DNA of 64,000 nucleotides. Source: Mesorhizobium sp. L-2-11 (GTDB lineage: Bacteria > Pseudomonadota > Alphaproteobacteria > Rhizobiales > Rhizobiaceae). The notes under the pieces were generated by a model. That model was given only the letters and a program-made list of their open reading frames with translations, was not told the DNA's origin and made no database searches. The translations under genes and the position numbers were made by a program. Positions 27,521 to 39,623 of the stretch are shown here, piece after piece. The stretch spans positions 4,356,001 through 4,420,000 of the forward strand of contig NZ_AP023257.1 in NCBI RefSeq assembly GCF_016756595.1, in the 5' to 3' direction. How positions within the stretch are numbered: the first letter of the stretch is position 1; the number at the start of each line of letters is the position of its first letter.

Positions 27521-27550
27521 AAAAAGCCCGGCAGCGATGCCGGGCTTTTT
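27521..27550. terminator. Bidirectional intrinsic terminator
   Basis: A 12-bp perfect stem AAAAAGCCCGGC / GCCGGGCTTTTT with a short loop. It has T-runs in both directions and sits between convergent genes (26310-27500 and aspS). Confidence 0.92.
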
Positions 27551-27582
27551 TATGAGTCGATAGAGACGGTTGCGGGAGGTTT

Positions 27583-29373
27583 TTAAGCCTCTTTCTTGGT
27601 CACTGCGACGCGCAACGACAATTCGCGAAGCTGTTGCGGGCTGGCTTCCGACGGCGCGCTCATCAACAGATCATAGGCCTGCTGGTTCATCGGGAACATC
27701 GTCACTTCGCGCAGGTTCCTGGCACCAACCAGCAGCATGACGACGCGGTCGATGCCGGCCGCCATGCCGCCGTGCGGCGGTGCGCCGTACTGGAAGGCGC
27801 GGTAGAGGCCACCGAAGCGCTGCTCGACCGTCTCGCGATTAAGCCCGACGGTCTCGAATGCCTTGACCATGGTCTCCGGCAGATGGTTGCGGATGCCGCC
27901 GCTAGCAATCTCGAAACCATTGCAGACCATGTCATATTGGAAAGCCTTGATGCCGAGCAGATCCTCGCCGTTGAGCGCATCGATGCCGCCCTGCGGCATC
28001 GAGAACGGGTTGTGGGCGAAATCGATCTTTTTCTCGTCCTCGTTCCATTCGAAGAAGGGAAAGTCGACGATCCAGCACAGTTCGAAACGGTCGCGATCGA
28101 CAAGGTTCAGCTCCTCGCCGGCGCGGGTGCGCGCCGCGCCCGCGAACGAGACGAACTTTTTCGGGTCGCCGGCGACGAAGAAGGCGGCGTCGCCATCGGC
28201 AAGGCCGAGCTGGAGGCGGATCGCCTCGGTGCGCTCCTCGCCGATGTTCTTGGCGAGCGGACCGGCGCCTTCGAGCTTCTCGCCCTCCTTGCGCCAGAAG
28301 ATGTAGCCGAGGCCAGGCTGGCCCTCGCCTTGCGCCCACGAATTCATCCGGTCGCAGAAAGCCCGCGAACCACCGGTCCTGGCCGGAATGGCCCAGACCT
28401 CGGCCTTCGGGTCGTTGGCAAGGATGCTGGCGAACACCTTGAATCCGGACCCGCGAAAATGATCGGAGACCGCCTGCATCTCGATCGGGTTGCGCAGGTC
28501 GGGCTTGTCGGTGCCGTATTTGCGCATGGCGGCGTCGTAAGCGATGCGCGGAAACGCCTGCGTCACCGGCTTGCCGGCGGCAAAGGTCTCGAACACGCCC
28601 CGCATTACCGGTTCCATTGTTGCCAGAACGTCGTCCTGCTCGACGAAGCTCATCTCCAGGTCGAGCTGGTAGAATTCGCCCGGCAGGCGGTCGGCGCGCG
28701 GGTCCTCATCGCGGAAGCACGGCGCTATCTGGAAGTAACGGTCAAAGCCCGACACCATGATCAATTGCTTGTATATCTGCGGCGCCTGCGGCAGCGCGTA
28801 GAAGGTGCCGGGATGGATGCGTGACGGCACCAGAAAATCACGCGCCCCTTCGGGCGACGAAGCGGTCAGGATCGGCGTCGAGAATTCGGTGAAGCCGACC
28901 TCGCCCATGCGCTTGCGCATCTCGGCGATGATTTTTGTCCGCGCCACAATGTTCTTGTGCAGCGTGTCGCGGCGCAAATCGAGGAAGCGGTATTTGAGAC
29001 GGATGTCCTCGGGATAGTCCGGCTCGCCGAATACCGGCAGCGGCAGTTCCCTGGCCGCCGAAAGCACTTCGATCTCGCGCGCGAAAACCTCGATCTCGCC
29101 GGTCGGCAAATTGGCGTTCGCCGTCTCGGCCAGACGCGCCTTGACCTCGCCGTCGACGCGGATGACCCATTCGCCGCGCACGGTCTCGGCGATCTTGAAA
29201 GCCGGCGAATCCGGGTCGGCGACGATCTGGGTCAGGCCATAGTGGTCGCGCAAATCGATGAACAGCAGGCCGCCATGATCGCGCACGCGATGCACCCAGC
29301 CCGACAAGCGAACGGAAGAGCCGACGTCGCTCTTCCTCAACTGGGCACAGGTATGGCTGCGGTAACGATGCAT
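27583..29373 (-). CDS. aspS: aspartyl-tRNA synthetase
   Basis: A 596-residue class II synthetase of the long bacterial type. The N-terminal OB anticodon domain ([20 protein letters not shown]) is followed by motif 2 ([19 protein letters not shown]), the bacterial insertion domain, and motif 3 ([14 protein letters not shown]). It charges tRNA-Asp. Many rhizobia lack AsnRS, and their AspRS also charges tRNA-Asn for GatCAB, but this window cannot show that. The start at 29373 (MHRYRSHTC) is preferred; an ATG two codons upstream is possible. The frame remains open far upstream without a ribosome site. Confidence 0.96.
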   Translation of the reverse strand: MHRYRSHTCAQLRKSDVGSSVRLSGWVHRVRDHGGLLFIDLRDHYGLTQIVADPDSPAFKIAETVRGEWVIRVDGEVKARLAETANANLPTGEIEVFAREIEVLSAARELPLPVFGEPDYPEDIRLKYRFLDLRRDTLHKNIVARTKIIAEMRKRMGEVGFTEFSTPILTASSPEGARDFLVPSRIHPGTFYALPQAPQIYKQLIMVSGFDRYFQIAPCFRDEDPRADRLPGEFYQLDLEMSFVEQDDVLATMEPVMRGVFETFAAGKPVTQAFPRIAYDAAMRKYGTDKPDLRNPIEMQAVSDHFRGSGFKVFASILANDPKAEVWAIPARTGGSRAFCDRMNSWAQGEGQPGLGYIFWRKEGEKLEGAGPLAKNIGEERTEAIRLQLGLADGDAAFFVAGDPKKFVSFAGAARTRAGEELNLVDRDRFELCWIVDFPFFEWNEDEKKIDFAHNPFSMPQGGIDALNGEDLLGIKAFQYDMVCNGFEIASGGIRNHLPETMVKAFETVGLNRETVEQRFGGLYRAFQYGAPPHGGMAAGIDRVVMLLVGARNLREVTMFPMNQQAYDLLMSAPSEASPQQLRELSLRVAVTKKEA

Positions 29374-29637
29374 TGTCATTGGTAAGTCCGGATGTTTGAT
29401 TGCGCCCAAGGCATGATGGCCCGGCCGGAAAATTTGCGCGAAAAGCACATGAGAGACCGGCTTTGTCAAGGCAGGCGGCGCACGGGTGGCATCTCTGGTT
29501 GGACTTCGGCTTTCGCTCGAGGTTCCCTGAAAAGACCACGCCACAGTTAAAGCGTAGAGTTTGCGCTGCTTTGATTTGATTGTGATCAGGATGATTAAGC
29601 CGTGTACAATGGCCGTCACATTGGCGGGAGGACGACC

Positions 29638-30141
29638 ATGCGCATTCGCACATTGACGGTCCTGATAACGCTGCTTGTTGGCACCTGCACATTTGCACAG
29701 GCCCAGACAAAGCCGATGTCGATCGAGGTGTTTCCTTTCGAATTGGAAGACAAGAGCGCTGGCGCAGGAATAATTCCGCCGGATGAACACGACAGGCGCT
29801 ATCTGTCCGAGTCGGCACAAATGGCGAAGGACATGCTCTCCCAGTCCGGGCGTTTTACGGTGGTTGATGTGCCAGCCGGGGATATGCAGGCGGTGGCGCC
29901 GCACGGATTGCGCAACTGCGGCGGCTGTGAAGGCAAGATCGCCAAAGAACACGGCGCCTCTCTTGCCTTGCTGGGCGTCGTGACGCGGGTCAACCGAACG
30001 GAGCATACGATGTTCATTCGCATTCTCGACGCTGAAACCGGGAAACCTGTTTCCCAAGGCTTTACCGATCTGCGCATGGGTGCGAATTACGCGTGGCCCC
30101 GCTCCGTGAAATGGCTGATGACAAACAGAATTCTGCGGTAG
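29638..30141 (+). CDS. Secreted DUF3280/DUF2380-like protein
   Basis: A 167-residue protein with a signal peptide ([17 protein letters not shown], cut near AQA/QTK). It has a core [15 protein letters not shown] ... GRFTVVDV ... [26 protein letters not shown] ... [11 protein letters not shown], as in DUF3280/DUF2380 proteins, which are exported alphaproteobacterial proteins of unknown role. The paired cysteines of NCGGCEGK may form a disulfide. GGGAGG lies 7 bases before the ATG. It is alone on its strand, divergent from aspS across a gene-free gap of 264 bp. Confidence 0.78.
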   Translation: MRIRTLTVLITLLVGTCTFAQAQTKPMSIEVFPFELEDKSAGAGIIPPDEHDRRYLSESAQMAKDMLSQSGRFTVVDVPAGDMQAVAPHGLRNCGGCEGKIAKEHGASLALLGVVTRVNRTEHTMFIRILDAETGKPVSQGFTDLRMGANYAWPRSVKWLMTNRILR

Positions 30142-30308
30142 GACGCCCCACCATCCAAGCGCGCCATCGGGAGCGCGAAAGATTGCCCCTCAGCCAAAAA
30201 ATCAAACTGAGAAACCGGTTGCCGGCGCTGGCCTGCTAACCGCCGGGAATTGCCGCTGGCATTGGCGCAGGCGATGGTTCAAGAAGCATCAACGACAGGC
30301 CTTCCTTC

Positions 30309-31553
30309 ATGTCCTCCATGCGCCCGCTGATCCCGCTCCTTATTGCCGCCGGCATCCTGCTCGGCGGCAACGGCCTGCAGAGCACCTTGATCGCATTGCG
30401 CGGTGCGCAGGAGGGGTTTTCGGCCTCGACCATCGGCCTGATGGGGACGTTCTATTTCGCCGGCTTCCTGCTCGGCTGCCTCGCCGTCACCCACATCATG
30501 AAGGCCGTCGGACATGTGCGCGCGTTTTCCGCGCTGGCGGCGATCGCTTCGGCCGGAACATTGCTTTTGGTGCTGGTCGTCGACCCGGTCATGTGGTGCG
30601 CGTTGCGTCTCGCCGGCGGCTTCTGCTTCGCCGGCCTGTTCACCATCATGGAAGCCTGGCTCAATTCCGGGGCCGCCAACAAGGATCGCGCGCGGGTACT
30701 GGCCATCTACCGGATGGTCGACATCGGTTCGGTCACCGGCGCACAGTTCCTGATCCCGATCGTCGGCGCCAGTGGTTTCGCCATCTTCGCCGTCATGTCG
30801 ATCATGATCACGCTCTCGCTGGTGCCGGTGTCGCTCGGCGACCGCTCCAACCCGACCCCGCCCGAAGACGTCAAGCTCGACCTCGCCCGCGTCTGGCGGA
30901 TCTCGCCGCTCGGCTGCTTCGGCTGCATTGCCGTCGGCGTCACCAACAGCGCTTTTCGCACCTTGTCGCCGGTCTATGCCGAACAGATCGGCATGTCGGT
31001 CACCGACGTCGTCACCTTCGTCAGCGTCGGCATCTTCGGCGGCGCCATCATCCAGTATCCGCTCGGCTATTTGTCCGACCGCTGGGACCGGCGTTCCGTG
31101 CTGCTGATAACGACGTGCTGCGCGCTGCTGGCGTCGCTGGCGCTGGTGTTCTGGGCGCGCAGCGACCCGTCGCTCAACTTCGTGATCGTCTTCATCTTCG
31201 GCTGCTTCGCCATGCCGCTCTATTCGCTGTCGGCGGCGCATTCCAACGACCGCGCCGACAAGGGCGAGTTCGTGCTGATCAACGCGGCGCTGATGCTGTT
31301 CTATTCCTTCGGCGCCATTGGCGGACCGTTCGCCGCCTCGACGGCGATGCAGTATTTCGGGCCAAGCGCGCTGTTCGTGTTCACCGCCACCGTCTACGCC
31401 ATCTTCGTCGTCGTCATCCTCTACCGGATGCAGGTGCGATCCGGCGTGCCGGCGGGCAAACGCAGCCGTTTCATCGGCCTCTTGCGCACTTCGACGGTGT
31501 TCGCCCGGCTGGCCAAGCGCAACGATGATTCCGACGGGCCTGAGAAGCGATGA
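30309..31553 (+). CDS. MFS transporter, YcaD-like
   Basis: A 414-residue major facilitator with 12 predicted segments. The middle motif-A-like loop is YLSDRWDRRSVLL. The pattern GFCFAGLFTIMEAWLN in the first half and FGCFAMPLYSLSAAHSNDRA in the second are typical of the YcaD/UMF-like MFS branch. The C-terminal tail (about 395-414) is cytoplasmic and basic. The substrate is unknown. It is followed after 97 bp by rnd. Confidence 0.88.
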   Translation: MSSMRPLIPLLIAAGILLGGNGLQSTLIALRGAQEGFSASTIGLMGTFYFAGFLLGCLAVTHIMKAVGHVRAFSALAAIASAGTLLLVLVVDPVMWCALRLAGGFCFAGLFTIMEAWLNSGAANKDRARVLAIYRMVDIGSVTGAQFLIPIVGASGFAIFAVMSIMITLSLVPVSLGDRSNPTPPEDVKLDLARVWRISPLGCFGCIAVGVTNSAFRTLSPVYAEQIGMSVTDVVTFVSVGIFGGAIIQYPLGYLSDRWDRRSVLLITTCCALLASLALVFWARSDPSLNFVIVFIFGCFAMPLYSLSAAHSNDRADKGEFVLINAALMLFYSFGAIGGPFAASTAMQYFGPSALFVFTATVYAIFVVVILYRMQVRSGVPAGKRSRFIGLLRTSTVFARLAKRNDDSDGPEKR

Positions 31554-31650
31554 TGACGGCCCCCTATGTCTTGAACCCCGTGGGGCGGCTTGACGAAAGC
31601 CCGCGCGGCTGAAATTGAAGGGGACCTACCCTTTTGCCAAAAGCGATTTG

Positions 31651-32802
31651 ATGCACGTCATCACCACCCAAAAAGAACTCGAAACAGCCCTCGCCGCGTT
31701 CGAAAAGTCGGATTTCGTCACCGTCGACACCGAATTCATTCGCGAAACGACCTTTTGGCCGATCCTGTGCCTGATCCAGATGGCGGCACCCGGCGTGACG
31801 GCGCTGATCGACCCGCTGTCACCCGATATCGACCTGAAGCCGTTCTTCAGGCTGATGGCCAACGAGGCGGTCGTCAAAGTCTTCCATGCGGCGCGCCAGG
31901 ATATTGAAATCATCGTTCATCTCGGCGATCTGGTGCCGCATCCGGTGTTCGACACCCAGGTGGCGGCGATGGTTTGCGGCTTCGGCGACAGCGTCTCCTA
32001 TGACCAACTCGTCCAAAAAATCACCGGCGCTCGGCTCGACAAGTCCTCACGTTTCACCGACTGGCGCCACCGGCCGCTTTCCGAGAAGCAGCTCGACTAC
32101 GCGCTTGCCGACGTCACCCATCTGATCGAGGTCTACCAGCACCTCAGCGCCGAGCTGGTGCGGGAAAACCGCGCCCATTGGCTGAATGAGGAGATGGACG
32201 TGCTGACCGCCCGCGAAACCTACGATCCGCATCCCGAGGACGCCTGGAAGCGGCTGAAGATGCGGCTGCGCAAGCCGCAGGAGCTGGCGATCGTGCAAGC
32301 GGTGGCGGCATGGCGCGAGCGTGAGGCGCGCGAACGCGATGTGCCGCGCGGCCGGGTGCTCAAGGACGACGCTATCTACGAGGTGGCGCAGCAGGCGCCG
32401 CGCGACGCGGCAGCACTCGCCAAGCTGCGCACCACGCCGAAAGGCTGGGAACGCTCGGCGACGGCAACAGCCCTGCTTGGTGCGGTCAACAGCGCGCTTG
32501 CCTTGCCCAGGGAAGAGATGCCGAAGCTGCCGAAGAGTTTTCAGCCGCCCGAAGGCTCCAACGCCGCCGCTGAACTGCTGAAAGTGCTGTTGCGGATCGT
32601 CGCCGAAAAGGAGGGCGTCGCTTCGAAGGTGCTGGCCTCGAGCGACGACATCGACCGCATCGCCGCCGAGGGCGAGGACGCCGACGTGCCGGCATTGCAA
32701 GGCTGGCGACGCGCCGTGTTCGGCGAGGCGGCGCTCAAACTGGTGCGCGGCGAGCTCGCCATCAAGTTCGACAAGCGCAAGATCGCGCTGTTCGACGTGT
32801 AG
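31651..32802 (+). CDS. rnd: ribonuclease D
   Basis: A 383-residue 3'-5' exoribonuclease that trims tRNA 3' ends. The DEDDy exonuclease residues are D26/E28 (VDTEF), D84 (HAARQDIE) and the YxxxD block QLDYALADVTHLIEVY. The HRDC domain is near 215-290 (LAIVQAVAAWREREARERD). The ATG at 31651 starts MHVITTQKEL, the typical opening. A frame open 12 codons further upstream has no clear ribosome site. Confidence 0.94.
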   Translation: MHVITTQKELETALAAFEKSDFVTVDTEFIRETTFWPILCLIQMAAPGVTALIDPLSPDIDLKPFFRLMANEAVVKVFHAARQDIEIIVHLGDLVPHPVFDTQVAAMVCGFGDSVSYDQLVQKITGARLDKSSRFTDWRHRPLSEKQLDYALADVTHLIEVYQHLSAELVRENRAHWLNEEMDVLTARETYDPHPEDAWKRLKMRLRKPQELAIVQAVAAWREREARERDVPRGRVLKDDAIYEVAQQAPRDAAALAKLRTTPKGWERSATATALLGAVNSALALPREEMPKLPKSFQPPEGSNAAAELLKVLLRIVAEKEGVASKVLASSDDIDRIAAEGEDADVPALQGWRRAVFGEAALKLVRGELAIKFDKRKIALFDV

Positions 32803-32887
32803 CCAAGCGTTCGAGCGAACGCCGGCGTGAAGATCTCGACAGACCGGGCTCTTTGCGCGTCCAATTAGGACGCGGCTCTGTCAGTTC

Positions 32888-33430
32888 TTACGCCCGACGC
32901 CGCTGCCCCATCAGCTGGAAAGCCGCGATGACGGTCACCGGTATCGCCAGAAGCGCGAATTTGGTGACGATCAGCGCCGAGGCGTGGGACAGCGAGTCCG
33001 GATTGGCCGACAGGAAGTCGGAGAGCATGCGGGCCACCGCGAAGTTCTGCGCATAATCGGCAAGCGTGTAGGGCAGCACCAGGACGAGCGCGAACAGCGA
33101 CTGAAGCTGGGCGGACAGAGCCCGGAAGTTCTTCAGCCGCCGCCCGGCGGCAAGGATGAGGCTGACCAATGTCAGCGACAGCAGCGCCGGGAACAGCAGG
33201 TCGAAGGTCAAATAATGCCAGACCAGGATGATCTCGCTGCCGCGACGGCCGAGTGCCGTCAGCCAGGCCATACCCTCGTCCGGGGTGAACCCGGCAAAGC
33301 GCAAATCGAGCGACGGCAGGCCGCTGCTCAGCTGGCGGAAATACAGGAACTCCATTGCCGTCATGGCGACGAAAACCGCCACGCAGACAAAACAGAGCGC
33401 GGCTGCGTGGCGCGACAGCCGCAGCATCAT
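32888..33430 (-). CDS. Hypothetical four-helix membrane protein
   Basis: 180 residues, with hydrophobic segments near 8-28 (AALCFVCVAVFVAMTAM), 72-105, 112-135 and 153-175. It ends in a basic tail GQRRRA. I do not recognise a family; DUF4149-like organisation is possible. It begins 26 bp downstream of the guaB stop on the same strand, so it is most likely in the guaB transcript. The start was taken as the ATG at 33430 because the frame upstream overlaps guaB. Confidence 0.65.
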   Translation of the reverse strand: MMLRLSRHAAALCFVCVAVFVAMTAMEFLYFRQLSSGLPSLDLRFAGFTPDEGMAWLTALGRRGSEIILVWHYLTFDLLFPALLSLTLVSLILAAGRRLKNFRALSAQLQSLFALVLVLPYTLADYAQNFAVARMLSDFLSANPDSLSHASALIVTKFALLAIPVTVIAAFQLMGQRRRA

Positions 33431-33455
33431 TGCCGTCAGGCTTCGTGCGATCTGG

Positions 33456-35102
<1,647 letters not shown>

Positions 35103-35177
35103 TCAGCTTGATCCTTTCGCGGTGACGGATGGCGACCGGCATTCACCGCTGGTGATTGGAGAAAGCCGAAGCGGCAT

Positions 35178-35220
35178 CGATCTCCCCTCTTGCGGGGGAG
35201 ATGTCCGGCAGGACAGAGGG
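35178..35220. repeat. Intergenic repeat family B, half copy 2
   Basis: CTCCCCTCTTGCGGGGGAGA then TGTCCGGCAGGACAGAGGG. It matches one arm of the 23641-23795 repeat. Confidence 0.7.
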
Positions 35221-35245
35221 AAGGATCGCGGCTTCATTCCAGCTT

Positions 35246-35385
35246 GGGTTCCTCGCCCCCACGAAAGTGGGGGAGAGGTGGCTCGGCGAAGCCGAGACGG
35301 AGAGGGGGAACCGCGCCCTACGAAAGCCCCCTCTCCGGCCGCTTCGCGGCCACCTCTCCCCCGCTCCGCGGTGGGCGAGGAACCC
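35246..35385. repeat. Large intergenic palindrome, family A, copy 2
   Basis: Begins GGGTTCCTCGCCCCCACGAA and ends with the complement GGTGGGCGAGGAACCC. The internal order of the inner stems is swapped relative to copy 1 at 1759-1898 (CTCGGCGAAGCCGAG first here). Confidence 0.8.
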
Positions 35386-35575
35386 AGGTCTTGGCAGGGT
35401 TTTTTATTCAGGCGCCATTTCTTCCCGGCTCCGAACTGGCACGGCTGCCGCGGTCGCACAAATGTGACAGCAAGTTAAGGCGACATCCAACCCAACCCGT
35501 GGTAACCGGCCCGCGTATCGGCTTGCCCCCCTGGGCCCGGCAATCGGCGGCAACAATCGAATCCGGACGCGCTCC

Positions 35576-36994
35576 ATGAACCGCACCATCCCGCTTATCC
35601 TGGCGGTCGCCCTTTTCATGGAAAACATGGATTCGACCGTTCTCGCGACGTCGCTGCCGGCGATCGCCGTCGACCTCCAGACCAGCCCGGTGGCTCTCAA
35701 GCTGGCGCTGACCGCCTATCTGGTGTCGCTGGCGGTGTTCATTCCGATCAGCGGCTGGATGGCCGACCGTTTTGGCGCCAAGACCGTGTTTCGCGCGGCG
35801 ATTGCCGTGTTCATCGCCGGTTCGGTCGCTTGCGCGATGTCGAATTCGCTGCCGGCTTTCGTGATCTCACGCTTCCTGCAAGGTATTGGCGGCGCCATGA
35901 TGACGCCCGTGGGACGGCTTGTGCTGGTGCGCGCCACGCCCAAGAGCGAACTCGTCGCCGCGATGTCGTGGCTGACTGTTCCGGCATTGGTCGGGCCGCT
36001 CGTCGGGCCACCGGTCGGCGGCTTCATCACCACCTATTTCAGCTGGCACTGGATTTTCCTGATCAATGTGCCGATCGGGCTGATCGGCATCTGGCTGGCG
36101 ACGCGCTTCCTGCCGGAGACCGGGCCGGCGCGGACACCGCCGCTCGACTTCATCGGCTTCGTGCTGAGCGGCCTGGCGGCATCGGGCATCGTCTTCGGCC
36201 TGTCGGTGGTCAGCCTGCCGGCCTTGCCGCCGATTGCCGGCTTCCTCACCGTGGCTGTCGGGCTGGTTTCAGCCGTGCTTTACCTCCTGCATGCGCGCCG
36301 CGCCAAAAATCCGCTGCTGGCGCTCGAGCTGTTCCGCAACCAGGTGTTCCGCGCCTCGGTCCTCGGCGGCGGGCTGTTTCGCATCGGCATCGGCGCCGTG
36401 CCCTTCCTTTTGCCGCTGATGTTCCAGATCGGCTTCGGGCTGACGCCGTTCCAGTCGGGAATGATCACCTTCGTGGCGGCGATCGGCGCGATCGGCATGA
36501 AATTCGTCACCGCGCTGATCTTCAGGATCGCCGGTTTCCGCCGCGTGCTGATCTTCGGCTCGCTGATCGCGGCGGCGTCGATCGCCATCAACGGCCTGCT
36601 GACGCCCGAGACGCCCTATCTGCTGATCCTCGCCGCCCTGCTCGCCGGCGGCTTCATCCGCTCGATGTTCTTCACAGGCATCAACGCGCTAGCGTATGCC
36701 GAGATTTCGACCGCCGACACCAGCCGGGCAACGCCGATCGCCGCAGTGTTCCAGCAACTGTCGATCGCGCTCGGCGTGGCGCTGGCCGGCGGCATCCTGG
36801 AAGTGTCGACGACAATCCATGGCGGGCCGCTGAGGCTGAGCGACTTCCACATCGCATTCTTCATTGTCGCAGCCGTGTCGGCCGCCGCATCGCTGTCGTT
36901 CATGCAGCTGGCGCCCGATGCCGGCAACGCCGTATCGGGTCATGGCGGGCTGACGGCGCCCAAGACGGTGGGGGTGAGCCCACCGGGGAGTTGA
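35576..36994 (+). CDS. MFS transporter, DHA2/EmrB-QacA type
   Basis: A 472-residue major facilitator with about 14 predicted segments, the DHA2 layout. The first helix has the MENMDSTVLATSLPAIAVDL motif typical of EmrB, and motif A is GWMADRFGAKTVF. PALVGPLVGPPVGGFI is the motif C region of drug:proton antiporters. The start ATG at 35576 has no strong Shine-Dalgarno, but the N-terminal motif fixes it. It is probably a drug efflux pump; there is no membrane-fusion partner nearby, so the substrate remains open. Confidence 0.9.
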   Translation: MNRTIPLILAVALFMENMDSTVLATSLPAIAVDLQTSPVALKLALTAYLVSLAVFIPISGWMADRFGAKTVFRAAIAVFIAGSVACAMSNSLPAFVISRFLQGIGGAMMTPVGRLVLVRATPKSELVAAMSWLTVPALVGPLVGPPVGGFITTYFSWHWIFLINVPIGLIGIWLATRFLPETGPARTPPLDFIGFVLSGLAASGIVFGLSVVSLPALPPIAGFLTVAVGLVSAVLYLLHARRAKNPLLALELFRNQVFRASVLGGGLFRIGIGAVPFLLPLMFQIGFGLTPFQSGMITFVAAIGAIGMKFVTALIFRIAGFRRVLIFGSLIAAASIAINGLLTPETPYLLILAALLAGGFIRSMFFTGINALAYAEISTADTSRATPIAAVFQQLSIALGVALAGGILEVSTTIHGGPLRLSDFHIAFFIVAAVSAAASLSFMQLAPDAGNAVSGHGGLTAPKTVGVSPPGS

Positions 36995-37050
36995 GAGCGG
37001 AGGGTGCAGAACCTTTCGTTGCCGGCGGGCCAGGAACGCTACGCCGCGCT

Positions 37051-37761
37051 TTACCCTGCCCCGCTTCCGCCCTTAAAATCCTTCGCCAGCAGATAAAGCT
37101 CCACCGACTCATCGCGCGAGGCCGGCGGCTTGACGTGACGGACCGAGCGGAAATTCTGCTTGAGCCTGGCGAGCAATTCGTTCTCGGCGCCGCCCTGAAA
37201 AGTCTTGGCGAGGAAATGGCCGCCCGGCTTCAGCACCGATAGCGCGAAATCGGCGGCCACCTCGCACAGATACATGGTGCGGATGTGATCGGTTCGGCGA
37301 TGGCCGGTGGTGGGTGCGGCCATGTCGGACAAGACGATGTCCGGTTGGCCACCGAGCGTTTCGGCGAGCTTTTCCGGCGCCTGCGGGTCGAGAAAATCCA
37401 TCAACAGCACCGGCGCGCCGGGCACCGCGTCCATCTCCAAATAGTCGATGCCGACGACATGCGGGTGTTCGGCCGTCGATTTCGTGCGCGCGGCGACGAC
37501 CTGGCACCAGCCGCCGGGTGCCGCACCAAGGTCGATCACCTTCATGCCGGGCTTGAGCAGATGGTGCTTGTCGTCGATCTCGATCAGCTTGTAGGCGGCG
37601 CGCGAGCGGTAGCCATCGGCCTTGGAGCGCTGGACATAGGGGTCGTTGATGTGGCGCTGCAGCCAGCGACGCGACGATTCCTTCAGGCCGCTTTTCTTCT
37701 TGATCCGCGTCTTCAGCACGCGAATGCCGGCGGTACCGGGCTTCTGCGGTTTCTTGGTCAT
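37051..37761 (-). CDS. rlmE: 23S rRNA (uridine-2'-O-)-methyltransferase RlmE (FtsJ/RrmJ)
   Basis: A 236-residue enzyme that methylates U2552 of 23S rRNA using SAM. The SAM motif is [13 protein letters not shown]. The K-D-K-E catalytic tetrad is recognisable in [36 protein letters not shown] and ESVELYLLA. The basic N-terminal extension ([21 protein letters not shown]) binds rRNA. It lies downstream of ppx on the same strand with a 136-bp repeat-containing gap. Confidence 0.96.
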   Translation of the reverse strand: MTKKPQKPGTAGIRVLKTRIKKKSGLKESSRRWLQRHINDPYVQRSKADGYRSRAAYKLIEIDDKHHLLKPGMKVIDLGAAPGGWCQVVAARTKSTAEHPHVVGIDYLEMDAVPGAPVLLMDFLDPQAPEKLAETLGGQPDIVLSDMAAPTTGHRRTDHIRTMYLCEVAADFALSVLKPGGHFLAKTFQGGAENELLARLKQNFRSVRHVKPPASRDESVELYLLAKDFKGGSGAG

Positions 37762-37777
37762 TGGCTGACTTCTTGTT

Positions 37778-37908
37778 CGAGCATGATCTTTTCCGAAAAC
37801 CGGCCGCCACTTTTCGCTGACGCGGTCCTTCGGTTCGGAATCATGATTTCTCGTTTGAGCATGATCTTTTCTGAAAACCGGCCGCCACTTTTCGGGATCA
37901 TGCTCTGC
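37778..37908. repeat. Rhizobial intergenic repeat family D, tandem double copy
   Basis: Two direct copies of GAGCATGATCTTTTCCGAAA followed by ACCGGCCGCCACTTTTCG, the second completed by the palindromic end GGGATCATGCTC. This motif recurs widely in Rhizobiales genomes as an intergenic repeat. The last part overlaps the ppx stop codon at 37898-37900. Confidence 0.85.
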
Positions 37909-39271
37909 CCCGCCCGTTGTTGCGCCAGACGCCGTCGTCGGCCATCAATTCGCTCAATATGCCCTCGCGCAGACCGCGGTCGGCGACGCGCAGCCGCTCC
38001 GAGGGCCACACCGCGCGGATCGCTTCCAGGATGGCGCAGCCGGCCAGCACCAGATCGGCGCGATCGGCGCCGATGCAGGGATTGGCGACGCGCTGCTGAA
38101 AATCCCAGCCGACCAGTTTTTCGACCATGCGATCGACGCTGTCACGGTCCATCCACAGACCGTCGACGCGGCGGCGGTCGTAGCGGTCCAGGTCGAGGTG
38201 AACGCCGGCCAGCGTCGTCACCGTGCCCGAGGTGCCGAGCAGGTGGAATTTCGGGCTGGCGAGCACATGGCTCAGCCGGTCGCGCCCGTCGAAGGCGTGC
38301 AGGCGCACAGCCACATCCTCGACCATGGCGGCAAAGATCTCGCGGGTGACGGCGCGGCCGCCGAAGCGCTCGGCCAGCGAGACGACGCCGACCGGCAGCG
38401 ACGTCCACGAGACGATGTGGTTGGCGAGCCTCGGCGAGCGGTGGCCGGTGAGATCGATCAGCGCGATCTCCGAGGAGCCGCCGCCGATGTCGAACAGGAC
38501 GACGCCTTGCGTGTCGCGGTCGACCAGCGAGCCGCAGCCCGACACCGCCAGCCGCGCTTCGGTCTGGCGGTCGATGATCTCGAGTTTTAGCCCCGCCTCG
38601 CGCTCGACGCGGTCGAGGAACTCGGCGCCGTTCGCGGCCGTGCGGCAGGCTTCGGTGGCGATCAGCCGGGCCTTCCTGATCTTGCGGCTGCGCAATTTGT
38701 CGCCGCAGATCTTCAGCGCCTCGACCGCACGGTCCATCGCCGGCTGCCCGAGCCGGCCATTGGCGGTGAGGCCCTCGCCCAGCCTGACGATGCGCGAGAA
38801 AGCGTCGATGACGCGGAACTGACCGTGGCGCGTCGGCACCGCCACCAGCAGCCGGCAATTATTGGTGCCGAGATCGAGTGCCGCAAACACCGGCAGTTCC
38901 TGCAGCGGCGGGCGGCGAGCATCCGGCTCCGGCCTGCCTGGCGCAACCGACGGCAAAGCCGCGACGATCTCCGCGGGCGGGCGGTTGGCTGGAGCGCTGA
39001 CAGCAGCCGCCGCCACTCCGGCCGCGGCGAGGCGAGCGTCGTCGCGCGCAAAAACCTTGCGGCCGCGCCGGCGTTTGCGCCGCTTCCTGGTCTTGGCCTT
39101 CTGGCCATTCTGATGCTGGGACGCGTCGCCTGCCTGTCCGTGCCCGGACCAAGGCTGCACCGGGCGGCCATTGTGCCGGCCGGCGGGTGGGCTTGCTTGG
39201 CCCGAAGGCGGCGGCGAAGCCCTGGACACGCCCACTTCCGGCGCGCCGGCGCCGGTGTCGTGGTCTTCCAC
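37898..39271 (-). CDS. ppx: exopolyphosphatase / Ppx-GppA family phosphatase
   Basis: 457 residues. The actin-like ATPase fold of Ppx/GppA begins near residue 128: [15 protein letters not shown] (phosphate 1 loop), then [17 protein letters not shown] (phosphate 2) and [15 protein letters not shown]. It hydrolyses polyphosphate and/or pppGpp; the substrate cannot be decided. The first 125 residues are a disordered, Pro/Arg-rich extension with a basic patch ([13 protein letters not shown]) that could bind RNA or polyphosphate. The stop codon lies in a family D repeat. The ATG at 39271 gives the family-typical extension in rhizobia. Confidence 0.9.
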   Translation of the reverse strand: MEDHDTGAGAPEVGVSRASPPPSGQASPPAGRHNGRPVQPWSGHGQAGDASQHQNGQKAKTRKRRKRRRGRKVFARDDARLAAAGVAAAAVSAPANRPPAEIVAALPSVAPGRPEPDARRPPLQELPVFAALDLGTNNCRLLVAVPTRHGQFRVIDAFSRIVRLGEGLTANGRLGQPAMDRAVEALKICGDKLRSRKIRKARLIATEACRTAANGAEFLDRVEREAGLKLEIIDRQTEARLAVSGCGSLVDRDTQGVVLFDIGGGSSEIALIDLTGHRSPRLANHIVSWTSLPVGVVSLAERFGGRAVTREIFAAMVEDVAVRLHAFDGRDRLSHVLASPKFHLLGTSGTVTTLAGVHLDLDRYDRRRVDGLWMDRDSVDRMVEKLVGWDFQQRVANPCIGADRADLVLAGCAILEAIRAVWPSERLRVADRGLREGILSELMADDGVWRNNGRGRA

Positions 39272-39623
39272 TTCAGTTCCTTCCGGCGCCGCGCGAACCG
39301 GAGACCGGACGCAGCAGGCGCTTTCATGTGTTCTAAGTTGCCGCCAGACTAGCAGCGCCGGGCCGGATCACCAAGAGCGCAGGGGCCGAATTTTGTCGGC
39401 GGCATTGTCTCGCCGCTCCGCTCGGCCCGATGATCGCGGGAAAGAGGGGGCGCGAAGGATCGCCAGCCTTTCCTTCTCCTGCAGCAACGCGCCTTCGCAG
39501 TTGAATAGCCGGCTTCGATAAGGCATTTCTGAAATGGTGGGATGAAACATTCAATATCGCCGGCTGTTTACGTAACGCGAACCGGAACAGGGCAACGGGG
39601 CTGCAACGCATGATCGTCACGCG
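39272..39623. other. Gene-free divergent intergenic region
   Basis: 352 bp between divergent ppx and the YbhN-like gene. Nothing coding was recognised: the short frames have neither ribosome sites nor family features. Both promoters presumably lie here. Confidence 0.6.

Noticed and set aside
35830..37242. A 470-codon frame overlapping the DHA2 transporter and rlmE
   Set aside because: Arginine/alanine-rich off-frame translation of two real genes with no domain features.
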